Positions 16,749 to 25,146 of a stretch of DNA of 64,000 nucleotides are shown in pieces. The first letter of the stretch is position 1, and every line of letters begins with the position of its first letter. A model generated the notes under the pieces. That model made no database searches. It was not told the origin of the DNA and was given only the letters and a program-made list of their open reading frames with translations. The translations under genes and the position numbers were made by a program. The stretch comes from JAHDHW01 sp965277415 (GTDB lineage: Bacteria; Bacteroidota; Bacteroidia; Chitinophagales; Saprospiraceae): NCBI GenBank assembly GCA_965277415.1, contig CBDICS010000018.1:186001-250000 (forward strand). The letters are read 5' to 3'.

Positions 16749-17564
16749 TTAATTATTGAGTATTAGAGGCAGTCCTCCATCTTGGCCTCCAACAATAACA
16801 ACTTTTGAGTTGGGAGATTTAGCCAATTCTAAAGTAGCCTCAATCCCTTTATCTTGTAGGATTTTATCAGTTAAACTGGCATTTAGAATTCTATTGGCAT
16901 CAGCCTTAGCCTGAGCTTCAATGACTCTACGTTCTGATTCTTTTCGTTCTCGTTCTAATCTAAACTCATATTCAAGAGAAGATTGTTCTTCTTTAAGCTT
17001 TCGTTCAATTGCAGCTTTCAAGGTCTCTGGAAGTTCTACTTCTCTAATTAAGATCGCATCTAAAATGAGGTGTTTTCTAGTAATGTTTTCGGAGGTTCGA
17101 TTATAAATTTCATCTTGAATAGCCTCTCTTTTACTAGAATAAAGCTCTTCTGGAAGATATTTTCCAATGACCTCTCTGGTTGCAGAACGAATTTCGGGTA
17201 TTATGATTCTATTGAGATAGCTCGGACCAATTTCATCGTGTAAATATCCAATTTTATCACCTAGAGGGCTATACCGATAAGAAAGTTCAACAATAATTTG
17301 GAGTCCATTTTTAGAAAGTACAGTCATTTTTTCTAAGCCTTCATTAGTACGCACATCATAGACGAACATATGATTCCAAGGTGCAATCACATGAAAGCCT
17401 TGGCCATAGGCTACATCTTTTTCTAATCCACCTCCAAATCGTTTGAATAATACTCCTTTTTGTCCAGGATCAATAGTTAGGAAAATACTACTTGATAGAG
17501 CAAGAATCAGGATAAGCCCTATCATAGCTATAATACCGAAAGCGAATAACTTGTTTTGTTTCAT
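16749..17564 (-). CDS. Prohibitin-like SPFH membrane protein
   Basis: A 271-residue prohibitin homologue. It has an N-terminal membrane helix (residues about 7-29), then the PHB domain beginning with IDPGQKGVLFKRFGGGLEKDVAYGQGFHVIAPWNHMFVYDVR, which closely tracks mitochondrial prohibitins, a helical Glu/Arg/Lys coiled coil (about 190-235) and a C-terminal GGLPLILNN. Prohibitins form ring assemblies that shield or regulate membrane proteases. It is distinct from the flotillin at 10.8-12.3 kb, so the window holds two SPFH proteins of different branches. It is monocistronic and convergent with the NlpC/P60 gene. Confidence 0.92.
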   Translation of the reverse strand: MKQNKLFAFGIIAMIGLILILALSSSIFLTIDPGQKGVLFKRFGGGLEKDVAYGQGFHVIAPWNHMFVYDVRTNEGLEKMTVLSKNGLQIIVELSYRYSPLGDKIGYLHDEIGPSYLNRIIIPEIRSATREVIGKYLPEELYSSKREAIQDEIYNRTSENITRKHLILDAILIREVELPETLKAAIERKLKEEQSSLEYEFRLERERKESERRVIEAQAKADANRILNASLTDKILQDKGIEATLELAKSPNSKVVIVGGQDGGLPLILNN

Positions 17565-17796
17565 GATAATAATTTTTTATTCTTTTTGTTTTCTCAAAAT
17601 ATAACAGAATACGATTGTGACAGTTTTAAGAATTCTATTAATATAGCATTAAATCAGACTAAGTCGTTTGTATTTATACTCTGTCCCTAAAGGTAATTAA
17701 TTTATTAAGGATAGGGAAATCTAAATTTTAATCACTGCATCGTGCTAAGTCTAAAACTTAAGGAGTCTCCAAGACTAATATGCATTGAAATTATAA

Positions 17797-17804
17797 TACT
17801 TTTG
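17797..17804 (+). promoter_or_regulatory. Bacteroidota -7 promoter motif before the DUF2279 gene
   Basis: TACTTTTG fits TAnnTTTG and lies 22 nt upstream of the ATG. A TTG at the standard upstream distance is not present. Confidence 0.4.
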
Positions 17805-17826
17805 TCTAGATTCTTTAAATTGAATT

Positions 17827-18810
17827 ATGCGATTTTATTTTATTTTTATTCTATTTATTTTTCCCTCAATCCTTTTTGCTCAAGAAGGACAAAAATTACG
17901 CTTGCTAGAACCAGCTGATTCTTTAAATAATATTCGGTTTTGGGGTAGTGCAGCGACTGGTGCAGCTATATATACAGGCGTAATGATCGGACTAAATGAA
18001 GTGTGGTATTCGGAGTTTGAACGGTCAAAGTTTCATTTTTTTAATGACCTAGGTGAATGGGAAAATATGGATAAATTGGGGCATACCTTTACGGCTTATA
18101 TGGAAGCCAATTGGGTTTATAAGGGGGCAAGATGGACTGGATTAGAAAATCGAAAATCTATCTGGCTAGGGATATCTCTGGGCACTTTATTCCAGGCTTC
18201 GGTAGAAACATTGGATGCCTATTCAGCAAAGTGGGGCTTTTCTGTTCCTGATATTGCTTTTAATACACTCGGGGTTTCTGTATTTGGAGCTCAGCAATTG
18301 ATCTGGAATGAGCAACGTATATTATTGAAAGTATCTTCTTTTCATAAACCGTATCCTGATTTTTTAGTAACTGCTGTTGATGGTTCTAGTACGACTTTAT
18401 TAAGTAGTCGGGCAAAAAACTTATATGGTGGTTCTTATGCTGCAAGTTTTTTAAAGGATTATAATGCGATGACTTTATGGGCTTCAGTTAACGTCCGTTC
18501 TTTTGTAAAAAACAAAGAATCGAAGATTCCCAAATGGCTTAATATAGCGGTAGGCTATGGTGCCGAAAATATGTTTGGAGGATTTCAAAACGAATGGACT
18601 GAAGACGAAGTAAATTATGTGCTCAATAATGAGGATTTTCCAAGATATCGTCAAGTATACCTCTCGCTTGATATTGATCTGTCGAGGATAAAGACGAAAA
18701 GTCATTTTCTAAAAACATTGTTTAGTCTTGTCAATGTGATTAAAATACCTGCACCAGCTCTTGAGATCAATACATTAGGAAAAGTACAGTTCCATCCAAT
18801 CTTCTTTTAA
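17827..18810 (+). CDS. DUF2279 (YfiM-like) exported protein
   Basis: A 327-residue protein with a Sec signal peptide (residues 1-18, ending FAQ). The central part (ATGAAIYTGVMIGLNEVWY, DKLGHTFTAYMEANWVYKGARW, FQASVETLDAYSAKWGFSVPDIAFNTLG) matches DUF2279/YfiM, whose conserved D-K-x-x-H-x-x and E-x-x-D residues suggest an envelope enzyme or structural role that is still unknown. The C-terminal third, rich in aromatic strands and ending in FHPIFF, looks like an outer-membrane or membrane-associated segment. It stands alone with its own promoter motif. Confidence 0.82.
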   Translation: MRFYFIFILFIFPSILFAQEGQKLRLLEPADSLNNIRFWGSAATGAAIYTGVMIGLNEVWYSEFERSKFHFFNDLGEWENMDKLGHTFTAYMEANWVYKGARWTGLENRKSIWLGISLGTLFQASVETLDAYSAKWGFSVPDIAFNTLGVSVFGAQQLIWNEQRILLKVSSFHKPYPDFLVTAVDGSSTTLLSSRAKNLYGGSYAASFLKDYNAMTLWASVNVRSFVKNKESKIPKWLNIAVGYGAENMFGGFQNEWTEDEVNYVLNNEDFPRYRQVYLSLDIDLSRIKTKSHFLKTLFSLVNVIKIPAPALEINTLGKVQFHPIFF

Positions 18811-18948
18811 TTTAAACAGACGCTTACAAAGTGTATTGAGAAAATTATCGAATAGTATTACATATACTAAAGCAAAAATGAATGATCAGCGTTTAGCGAT
18901 CATATCAGAAGTGATACATCAGAAGCGAAACGATCACAAAACATAAAT

Positions 18949-19509
18949 CTAATCGACCGTATTTTCTCGGTGTTTTTTCTTGAGCATTCTAAAACGTTTT
19001 GGCCCATACCATAGCCATAAACCAGAAATAATAAGGAAGAATAATCCAATACCTAAAATATTCATAGATATCAGCTTGAATAAATCATTGATGATAGAAC
19101 CATCATGCAAAGCTTCAATCCAATCAGAGTGACGTTTTGCAATAGATTTTACTGATCCATTGGTACCATCTATTTGTACCTCCCAATACCCTTTTTTAAA
19201 AAGTACTTTTACAATTCCTTTGGAAGGACGGACATCAAATCGATCTACCTGGTTTTCTTTTTGATTTGGATACGCGGTATGAAGTGCAAGCCGTGCAATA
19301 GAATCAACCTGCTCAAATGATAACCATTTGCTTAAATCATCGCTAATACCTTTAGTCGTAGCAGGTTGTATAATATCGACATCTTTTTTAAGCGATAGCA
19401 ATACACCTGTTAGTGAACTAACAATAAGGAAAACGGCTAAAGTCGTTCCTATGAACTTATGTAGTTTTCGAAATTTACGTAAGTTGAGGATGTATTTTCT
19501 AAAGGCCAA
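18949..19509 (-). CDS. PepSY-associated transmembrane protein
   Basis: A 186-residue protein with two transmembrane helices (about 17-40 and 146-170) flanking a periplasmic PepSY-like domain (about 55-135, with LFKKGYWEVQIDGTNGSV). The basic N-terminus LRKFRKLHKFIGTTLAVFLIVSSLTGVLLSLKK is the PepSY_TM signature, and the segment ends LWLWYGPKRFR. The family includes iron-siderophore-uptake accessory proteins and peptidase inhibitors, but this short version has a single PepSY repeat and no close iron genes. It lies alone, convergent with the DUF2279 gene. Confidence 0.85.
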   Translation of the reverse strand: MAFRKYILNLRKFRKLHKFIGTTLAVFLIVSSLTGVLLSLKKDVDIIQPATTKGISDDLSKWLSFEQVDSIARLALHTAYPNQKENQVDRFDVRPSKGIVKVLFKKGYWEVQIDGTNGSVKSIAKRHSDWIEALHDGSIINDLFKLISMNILGIGLFFLIISGLWLWYGPKRFRMLKKKHRENTVD

Positions 19510-19604
19510 AGTTTAATATATGAAAACGATATTGCCACAAGAACAAAACCGGTAGATAAAGTCTAAATATACTGATTTGTTTGAATTGTTCTAATAGAGC
19601 TTAT

Positions 19605-20873
19605 CTAAATTGCTGGTAATACTTTTCCACTTGCTTCTCCAAAGCCAATTCGAACACCATCCTTTTCACACCAACCACGCATAATGACTGTATCGCCATC
19701 CTGAATAAATTTTCGTTCCGAACCATCTGGCATTTTGATTGCTTGTTTACCACCCATAGATATTTCAAGCATAGAACCATATGAATTTTTATTTTTTCCA
19801 CTAATTGTTCCTGAAGCCATCATATCGCCAATATTTAGGTTACAACCATTGACCGTATGATGAGCTAATTGTTGGCTCATATTCCAGTACATATATTTGA
19901 AATTAGACAAGGAAACACGTTTACCTTCTGAATTTTCTGGTTTAATAATGACCTCAAGGTTTACATCAAAGTTCTTATCACCTTCGTATTCTAAGTATGG
20001 AAGCACTTTAGGACTTTGGCGTGGACCCTTTACTCTGAAAGGTTCTAATGCATCCATGGTGACAATCCAAGGAGAAATGTGAGAGGCAAAGCTTTTACCT
20101 AAAAAAGGGCCTAGCGGTACATATTCCCATTTTTGAATATCCCTTGCAGACCAATCATTAAAAAGTGTTAGTCCAAAAATATATTCTTCAGCTTTTGTTG
20201 TACTGATGGATTGACCTAGAGCAGAAGGTTTTCCAATAACAAAAGCAGTCTCTAATTCAAAATCTAATAATTTGCATGGACCATAAACAGGTTTCTTTGC
20301 CCCCGCTGGCATTTGTTGTCCTTTAGGTCGATGGATCGGTGTACCTGAAACAATGATGGAGGAAGCTCTACCATGATAACCTACTGGAATATGACGCCAG
20401 TTTGGTAATAATGCATTTTTAGGGTCACGGAATAATTTTCCAAGATTCGTGGCATGCTCTATACTGGAATAAAAGTCTGTATAATCTCCAACTTTGACAG
20501 GCAGCGACATCTCTACACGGTCAGCTGGGAAGGTGAACTTATCTACTAATTCTCTAGAGTTCCATTTCTTAACACGCTTATTAAAAAGCTCAGACACTCG
20601 ATTCCTTACAGCTCGACTTGTCTTTTTTCCTAACGCCATGAAATCATTTAGGAATTCATTTCGAAAGACTGCTTTTGGAATATTTAAATCTGCAAAATAA
20701 CCTAGATCATTTACTTTTGCCAAATCAATAATAAGGTCTCCTATTCTGGTACAAACCCTTGAAGCGCCAGATTTATTTTTAAAAACACCAAAAGGGATAT
20801 TTTGAATTGGGAAGTCACTATCAGTTGGTACCTCCAGCCAAGATTGTATTTTTGGATTGTTTGCTTTTATCAT
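19605..20873 (-). CDS. fahA: Fumarylacetoacetase
   Basis: A 422-residue fumarylacetoacetate hydrolase, the last enzyme of tyrosine degradation, cleaving fumarylacetoacetate to fumarate and acetoacetate. It shows the N-terminal SH3-like domain (IQNIPFGVFKNKSGASRVCTRIGDLIIDLA) and the C-terminal FAH domain with YTDFYSSIEHATNLGKLFR (catalytic His and metal Asp region), the PVGYHGRASSIIVSGTPI block, LDFELETAFVIG (metal Glu pair), FNDWSARDIQKWEYVPLGPFLGKSF and SGTISG. The length is normal for the class. No other tyrosine-catabolic gene is nearby; a separate acetoacetyl-CoA thiolase is at 44-45 kb. Confidence 0.96.
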   Translation of the reverse strand: MIKANNPKIQSWLEVPTDSDFPIQNIPFGVFKNKSGASRVCTRIGDLIIDLAKVNDLGYFADLNIPKAVFRNEFLNDFMALGKKTSRAVRNRVSELFNKRVKKWNSRELVDKFTFPADRVEMSLPVKVGDYTDFYSSIEHATNLGKLFRDPKNALLPNWRHIPVGYHGRASSIIVSGTPIHRPKGQQMPAGAKKPVYGPCKLLDFELETAFVIGKPSALGQSISTTKAEEYIFGLTLFNDWSARDIQKWEYVPLGPFLGKSFASHISPWIVTMDALEPFRVKGPRQSPKVLPYLEYEGDKNFDVNLEVIIKPENSEGKRVSLSNFKYMYWNMSQQLAHHTVNGCNLNIGDMMASGTISGKNKNSYGSMLEISMGGKQAIKMPDGSERKFIQDGDTVIMRGWCEKDGVRIGFGEASGKVLPAI

Positions 20874-20999
20874 GGTTCTGTTTATTTAATTAGGCTGCAA
20901 AATTAAGAAAATCAAATATAAATCTTGATCATCCAGTATTTGTTTTATATAGAAGTGGATTAAGGGGGCGTTCTGAGGTAAGTTGTAAGCGCTTGATTT

Positions 21000-22454
21000 T
21001 TAATTATCCAAAAGTTTTCTTAGCAGGGCATTGGTCGCTTTTGGTTCTGCTTTTCCTTTTGATGCTTTCATTACTTCACCCATAAAAAAGCCTAATAGTC
21101 CTTTTTTCCCTTTTCTATAGGCACTTACTTTATCTGGAGTCTTTTCAATAATCTCTTGAATTATATTTTCTAGAAATTCTGCGTCATTCGATTGGATGAG
21201 GTTTTGTTGTTGAGCTAAGTCCAGGACCTGGCTACTTGGGTTTTGTAATAAGACTGGAAATAACCTTTGATAAGCGATTGAAGCGCTTACTTTACCGTCA
21301 TCAATCAAACCTAAGAAGGCTGAAAGTTGATCAATTCCGATTGGGAAATCTTCAATCGATAAATTCTGCTCTTTTAGCCAAGGAATGATTTTATTAATGA
21401 CTAGGTTAGCGGCAGGCTTATAATTTGCATATTTGTCTACAAATTTTAAAAAGAATAAAGCGACTTCCTTATTTTCTGTTAGCAGTTCTGAATCATAAGA
21501 ACTTAAACTTAACGTTTCTTGAAATTGCTTTTTCAAATGCCAAGGTAGCGGAGGCATTTTAGATTTTAAGTGCTCAATAAATGTTTCCGAAAGGATTACA
21601 GGAGGTAAATCTGGCTCGGGGAAATAACGATAATCATGAGCATCTTCTTTATCTCGAAGTGGAGAGGTGATACCTGTATTAGGATCAAAATTTAAAGTTT
21701 GTTGTAATACTTTTCCTCCTGACTCAAGTAGATCAATTTGTCGTTTTGTTTCGAACTCTATAGCCCTTCTGGCAAATCGCATTGAATTAACATTCTTCAC
21801 CTCACAACGTTCACCATAGACTGTAGCACCTTTTTTACGAACAGAAATATTACAATCACATCTCATAGATCCTTGTTCCATGTTCCCATCAGAAATTTCT
21901 AGATATCGAACCAATTGTCGCATTTGGTTCATAAAGATATCCACTTCAGATGCAGATCTAAAATCAGGTTCAGTGACGACTTCTAGTAAAGGGACACCCG
22001 CTCTATTGAGATCAATCATAGAATTTTTATCATCCAAGTCATGAATTGATTTTCCAGCATCTTCTTCCATGTGAAGATGATGAATTCGGATTTTTTTAGA
22101 ACCCTTTTCTGTCTCAATTTCGATACTTCCTCCTATTGCTATTGGTTGATTATCCTGAGTGATTTGATAACCTTTTGGAAGGTCAGAATAAAAATAATTT
22201 TTACGATCGAAATAATTCTTTTGATTAATTTCTGAATCCAAAGCTAATCCCAAGAGTACAGCATATTTAACTTGGGTCTTATTTAACCTGGGTAAAGTAC
22301 CCGGCAAGCCTAATGAAATGGCACTAATATGTGTGTTGGGGTCTCCTCCAAAAGTTGTATCATCACCACAAAATGCTTTGCTCTTAGTAGAAAGTTGGAT
22401 GTGAACTTCTAAACCTATCACTACCTCATATTGATCGTAAATATTCATTGTCAT
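21000..22454 (-). CDS. gatB: Aspartyl/glutamyl-tRNA amidotransferase subunit B
   Basis: A 484-residue GatB, the kinase/tRNA-binding subunit of GatCAB, which converts Glu-tRNA(Gln) or Asp-tRNA(Asn) to the amide form. Landmarks are YEVVIGLEVHIQL at the N-terminus, GLPGTLPRLN, the YFDRKNYFYSDLPKGYQITQ active-site segment, HLHMEEDAGKSIHD, SMRCDCNISVR, the EDAHDYRYFPEPDLPPV motif, and the C-terminal YqeY-like helical domain ending KGKAEPKATNALLRKLL. ATG at 22454 (MTMN) or the third codon could be the start. gatA and gatC are not adjacent. Confidence 0.97.
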   Translation of the reverse strand: MTMNIYDQYEVVIGLEVHIQLSTKSKAFCGDDTTFGGDPNTHISAISLGLPGTLPRLNKTQVKYAVLLGLALDSEINQKNYFDRKNYFYSDLPKGYQITQDNQPIAIGGSIEIETEKGSKKIRIHHLHMEEDAGKSIHDLDDKNSMIDLNRAGVPLLEVVTEPDFRSASEVDIFMNQMRQLVRYLEISDGNMEQGSMRCDCNISVRKKGATVYGERCEVKNVNSMRFARRAIEFETKRQIDLLESGGKVLQQTLNFDPNTGITSPLRDKEDAHDYRYFPEPDLPPVILSETFIEHLKSKMPPLPWHLKKQFQETLSLSSYDSELLTENKEVALFFLKFVDKYANYKPAANLVINKIIPWLKEQNLSIEDFPIGIDQLSAFLGLIDDGKVSASIAYQRLFPVLLQNPSSQVLDLAQQQNLIQSNDAEFLENIIQEIIEKTPDKVSAYRKGKKGLLGFFMGEVMKASKGKAEPKATNALLRKLLDN

Positions 22455-22531
22455 TTTTTGTTAAGATGCAAAGATGAAAAGAATAGGCCTATGTTGCAAT
22501 TTTCTTTTTAGTATTTTTAAATGACAGAGAA

Positions 22532-23563
22532 TTAGAAAAGTAAAAAACTAATAGATGCAGCAATAGAAAAGAAAAAGACAGATAAGAATAAGTATAAGAA
22601 ATTGAGAACTGAGAATTTGAGAAATGTCTTGAAAAAACCTTGCTTATAATATCGGCGCATTGCCATAAACTGATAAATAAAAATGGCTAAAATAAATGCT
22701 GCAATTAATAATCCATGAAAGTATGATCCAAATAAAACCAATATCATGATAATAATAAAAGCAAAAGTATGATAATGGAATGAAAAGACGAGGTGCTCGA
22801 CAAAATAGAACTTACGCCTAGTATATAATACTTTTAATATAAGTGCAAGAAAGGGCATCATAAAGAAAATCATAATAGGAAGTTTACCTATGAAGAAGTG
22901 AAACATCCCTAAACTATTTCTCATAGCTTTTACTTGTTGACTCACGAATATTGAATTTAAGCGTGATTTTATATTATACCGAACCAAAATGGAGTCAATC
23001 GGCATTTCTGCCAAATCCCGCCTGGCAATTTTAAATTGCTTGTTATCTCCTATAACGAGTCCTAGACTTGCAGTGTCTGAACTGGGGCTGCCCATTCCTG
23101 AAATGAGCCATTTTGAGAGGCTATCTGCTTGATAATGTTTTGAAGAATCTAGAAATTCTGATTTGTAGTCATCTATATTTTTTATAACGGATTTTCTAAA
23201 TTTGATTCTTTCGGATCTTTTGAATAACCTTTCTTCTCCTTCTCCAATGTCAATTTCTGATGTTTGGGAAATTACAATTGCAAATAGTAGAACACCAGCA
23301 TATAAAAATAAACGAACTGGACTAGCATAGCTTTTGTGTTTACCTTTGAAATATTCTACAGTTAATTTACCCGGTATAAAAAGCGCAAAAAAAGTTAAGA
23401 ATAACTTGGAATCAATATTGAAAAGATTAGTAAAGAATTCTTTGATGAAACTCCATAGAGGTACTTTACCATCCGTATTCTTTTGACTGCATTGTGAACA
23501 GTATTTTGCTTCTGTAGAGATAGGAAAATTACAGTTGCGACAATGTTTTTGAACCTCATCCAT
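22532..23563 (-). CDS. DUF3667 zinc-ribbon membrane protein
   Basis: A 343-residue protein of the DUF3667 type common in Bacteroidota. The N-terminus has a treble-clef/ribbon with two C-x-x-C pairs (CRNC at residues 8-11 and CSQC at 22-25), followed by the family segment SFIKEFFTNLFNIDSKLFLTFFALFIPGKLTVEYFKGKHKSYASPVRLFLY. At least five hydrophobic helices are visible (about 85-105, 215-240, 250-275, 280-300 and 315-343). Function is unknown. It sits immediately upstream of gatB on the same strand (77-nt gap), so a shared transcript is possible. Confidence 0.87.
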   Translation of the reverse strand: MDEVQKHCRNCNFPISTEAKYCSQCSQKNTDGKVPLWSFIKEFFTNLFNIDSKLFLTFFALFIPGKLTVEYFKGKHKSYASPVRLFLYAGVLLFAIVISQTSEIDIGEGEERLFKRSERIKFRKSVIKNIDDYKSEFLDSSKHYQADSLSKWLISGMGSPSSDTASLGLVIGDNKQFKIARRDLAEMPIDSILVRYNIKSRLNSIFVSQQVKAMRNSLGMFHFFIGKLPIMIFFMMPFLALILKVLYTRRKFYFVEHLVFSFHYHTFAFIIIMILVLFGSYFHGLLIAAFILAIFIYQFMAMRRYYKQGFFKTFLKFSVLNFLYLFLSVFFFSIAASISFLLF

Positions 23564-23578
23564 ATCCGAAAATAAAAA

Positions 23579-23611
23579 AAACTTGCTTTCTATTGTAATG
23601 AAAGCAAGTTT
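23579..23611 (-). terminator. Terminator of the M23 peptidase locus
   Basis: A perfect 12-bp stem (23579-23590 with 23600-23611; AAACTTGCTTTC on the plus strand) and a 9-nt loop. Read on the minus strand it is followed by eight T residues, which is a standard intrinsic terminator for the locus at 23665-24647. Confidence 0.85.
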
Positions 23612-23664
23612 AATTGGTTATTCGTTAAGCGACTTAATGGTCGAGTATATCTTTAAGCAGAATA

Positions 23665-24647
23665 TTAATCAAAAGATTGATTCGGTGTATCTGCCATATT
23701 CACTAGTTGTTGGTATTCTTGATCTGTAAGCCCATCCATACAATAATGGATTGGATTGACCTTTACACCTTGGTTGATCACTTCGTAATGCAAGTGAGGA
23801 GCAGTTGAAGTACCCGTATTTCCAATCGTCCCAATGACTTGTCCACGGATGACTTTTTGCCCTTGTTGTACAGATACAGAACCCATATGTGCATATAATG
23901 TCTTATAACCGTAGCCATGATCGATGATGACATGAGTACCATAGCCATTTTTTAATTTTTTGATAGAATGGATTTTCCCATTACCAGTGGCATGTATAGA
24001 CACTCCTTTAGGAGCGGTAAAATCAATTCCAGTATGCATTTTTCTTCTTTCCAAATTGGATGCATCCGCATACCAAAGCCAGAAAGAGATTTAATATTTC
24101 TTCTAAGTTTATCCGAGCGAACAGGTTTAATCGCTGGTATAGATGCTAACATATCTTCTCTTTGAGCAGCAAGCTTTTCAACTTCATCTAAAGATTTAGA
24201 TTGTACAACTAATTGGCGTTTTAGTTTTTCTATTTTTTGTCTAGTAGATATAAGCGTTTCTCCTGTATTCTTATATTTCGTAAGATTAGTATATCGATCA
24301 GCACCCCCGATTCCACCATTCCATACATCATTATCAATAGGATCCATTCCAAAAATCATACGATGGACATTTGCATCTCGATCCTGAATATTATCAAGTA
24401 CTTTAGAAATATTATCATAATCGCTACCCATAACTGTCATCTGATCTTTCATTTGCTCAATTTCTCGAAGAAGCGCTTGCTCTTTTGGAGAAGAAACATA
24501 AGTATTAGCAATCGAAATAATTACGGTAGCTGTGACTATTACAGCGCTTAGAAAACCTAGTACTTTAAAGGCTTTTACCTTTATGGGCTCTATTACCTTC
24601 TCGTATCTAAGTGTTTGCGTATTGTAAACAAACTTTTCTTTTCTCAT
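23665..24647 (-). pseudogene. M23 peptidase gene split by a frameshift
   Basis: Two overlapping minus-strand frames together make one normal murein-hydrolase-like M23 protein. The first (24647 to 23952) has a membrane helix (about residues 27-50), a coiled coil (residues about 55-165) and the beginning of the M23 domain, GFGMRMHPIWKEEK, then drifts out of frame. The second (24054 to 23665) continues in the -1 frame with KMHTGIDFTAPKGVSIHATG, GYGTHVIIDHG, LYAHMG and HLHYEV. The zinc-ligand motif MHTGIDF, the second His of Y-A-H-M and HLH are thus separated from the membrane anchor. A net +1 (or -2) change near the A5 run at 24039-24043 (plus-strand T run) would restore one 325-residue frame. 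It may be a real pseudogene, a sequencing error, or a recoded gene. Confidence 0.8.
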
Positions 24648-25146
24648 TAAGCTCTAGATTCGTTAGCCAAAAAAAACTACTTTTGTTCCACTTTTTTGAC
24701 TTGAATATTGTGGATATTTTTGTTTTCTCCGGCCAAAGTTAATCGCCAATGTTTGAATTTTCAAAACATTTTGGCAAAAATTACTAACAATGTTCAATGA
24801 TTTCTGCCTTTATTTGGAGGTATAAACAAATAAATTATAATAACAGAAACAAAGATCATGCTAATGTAATTTTTTTGATGATTGTCTGAAAATGTGACAT
24901 GGAATAAAGTGTAAAATTATTTATCTAAAAGAATAAAATTTAAGAAAAACTTCTTTTTGGGTGAACTTTACTCAAAAAAAGCCAAATTTTTAGAATTTCA
25001 ACTAAGATTAAAAGATTCTGGAACTTAAATTTTCTTTTTTCGAATAAATAATGACAAGGAACTTATTTAGATATATATAGATTCTTATAAGAATGAATTC
25101 ATAATAGAGCCTTATTACTTAATAATTATATACGACACCTAAAAAG
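24648..25146. other. 499-nt intergenic region before alaS
   Basis: An AT-rich gap between the divergent M23 locus and alaS, so it should contain promoters in both directions. I see no clear TAnnTTTG motif for alaS. A stem TTTTTGGGT/ACTCAAAAA at about 24955-24979 is the only structure noted. No ORF is supported. Confidence 0.4.

Noticed and set aside
24030..24060. Programmed -1 frameshifting in the M23 gene
   Set aside because: The context lacks a proper X-XXY-YYZ heptamer on both codons and no downstream pseudoknot is evident; a simple indel in the A-run is more economical.
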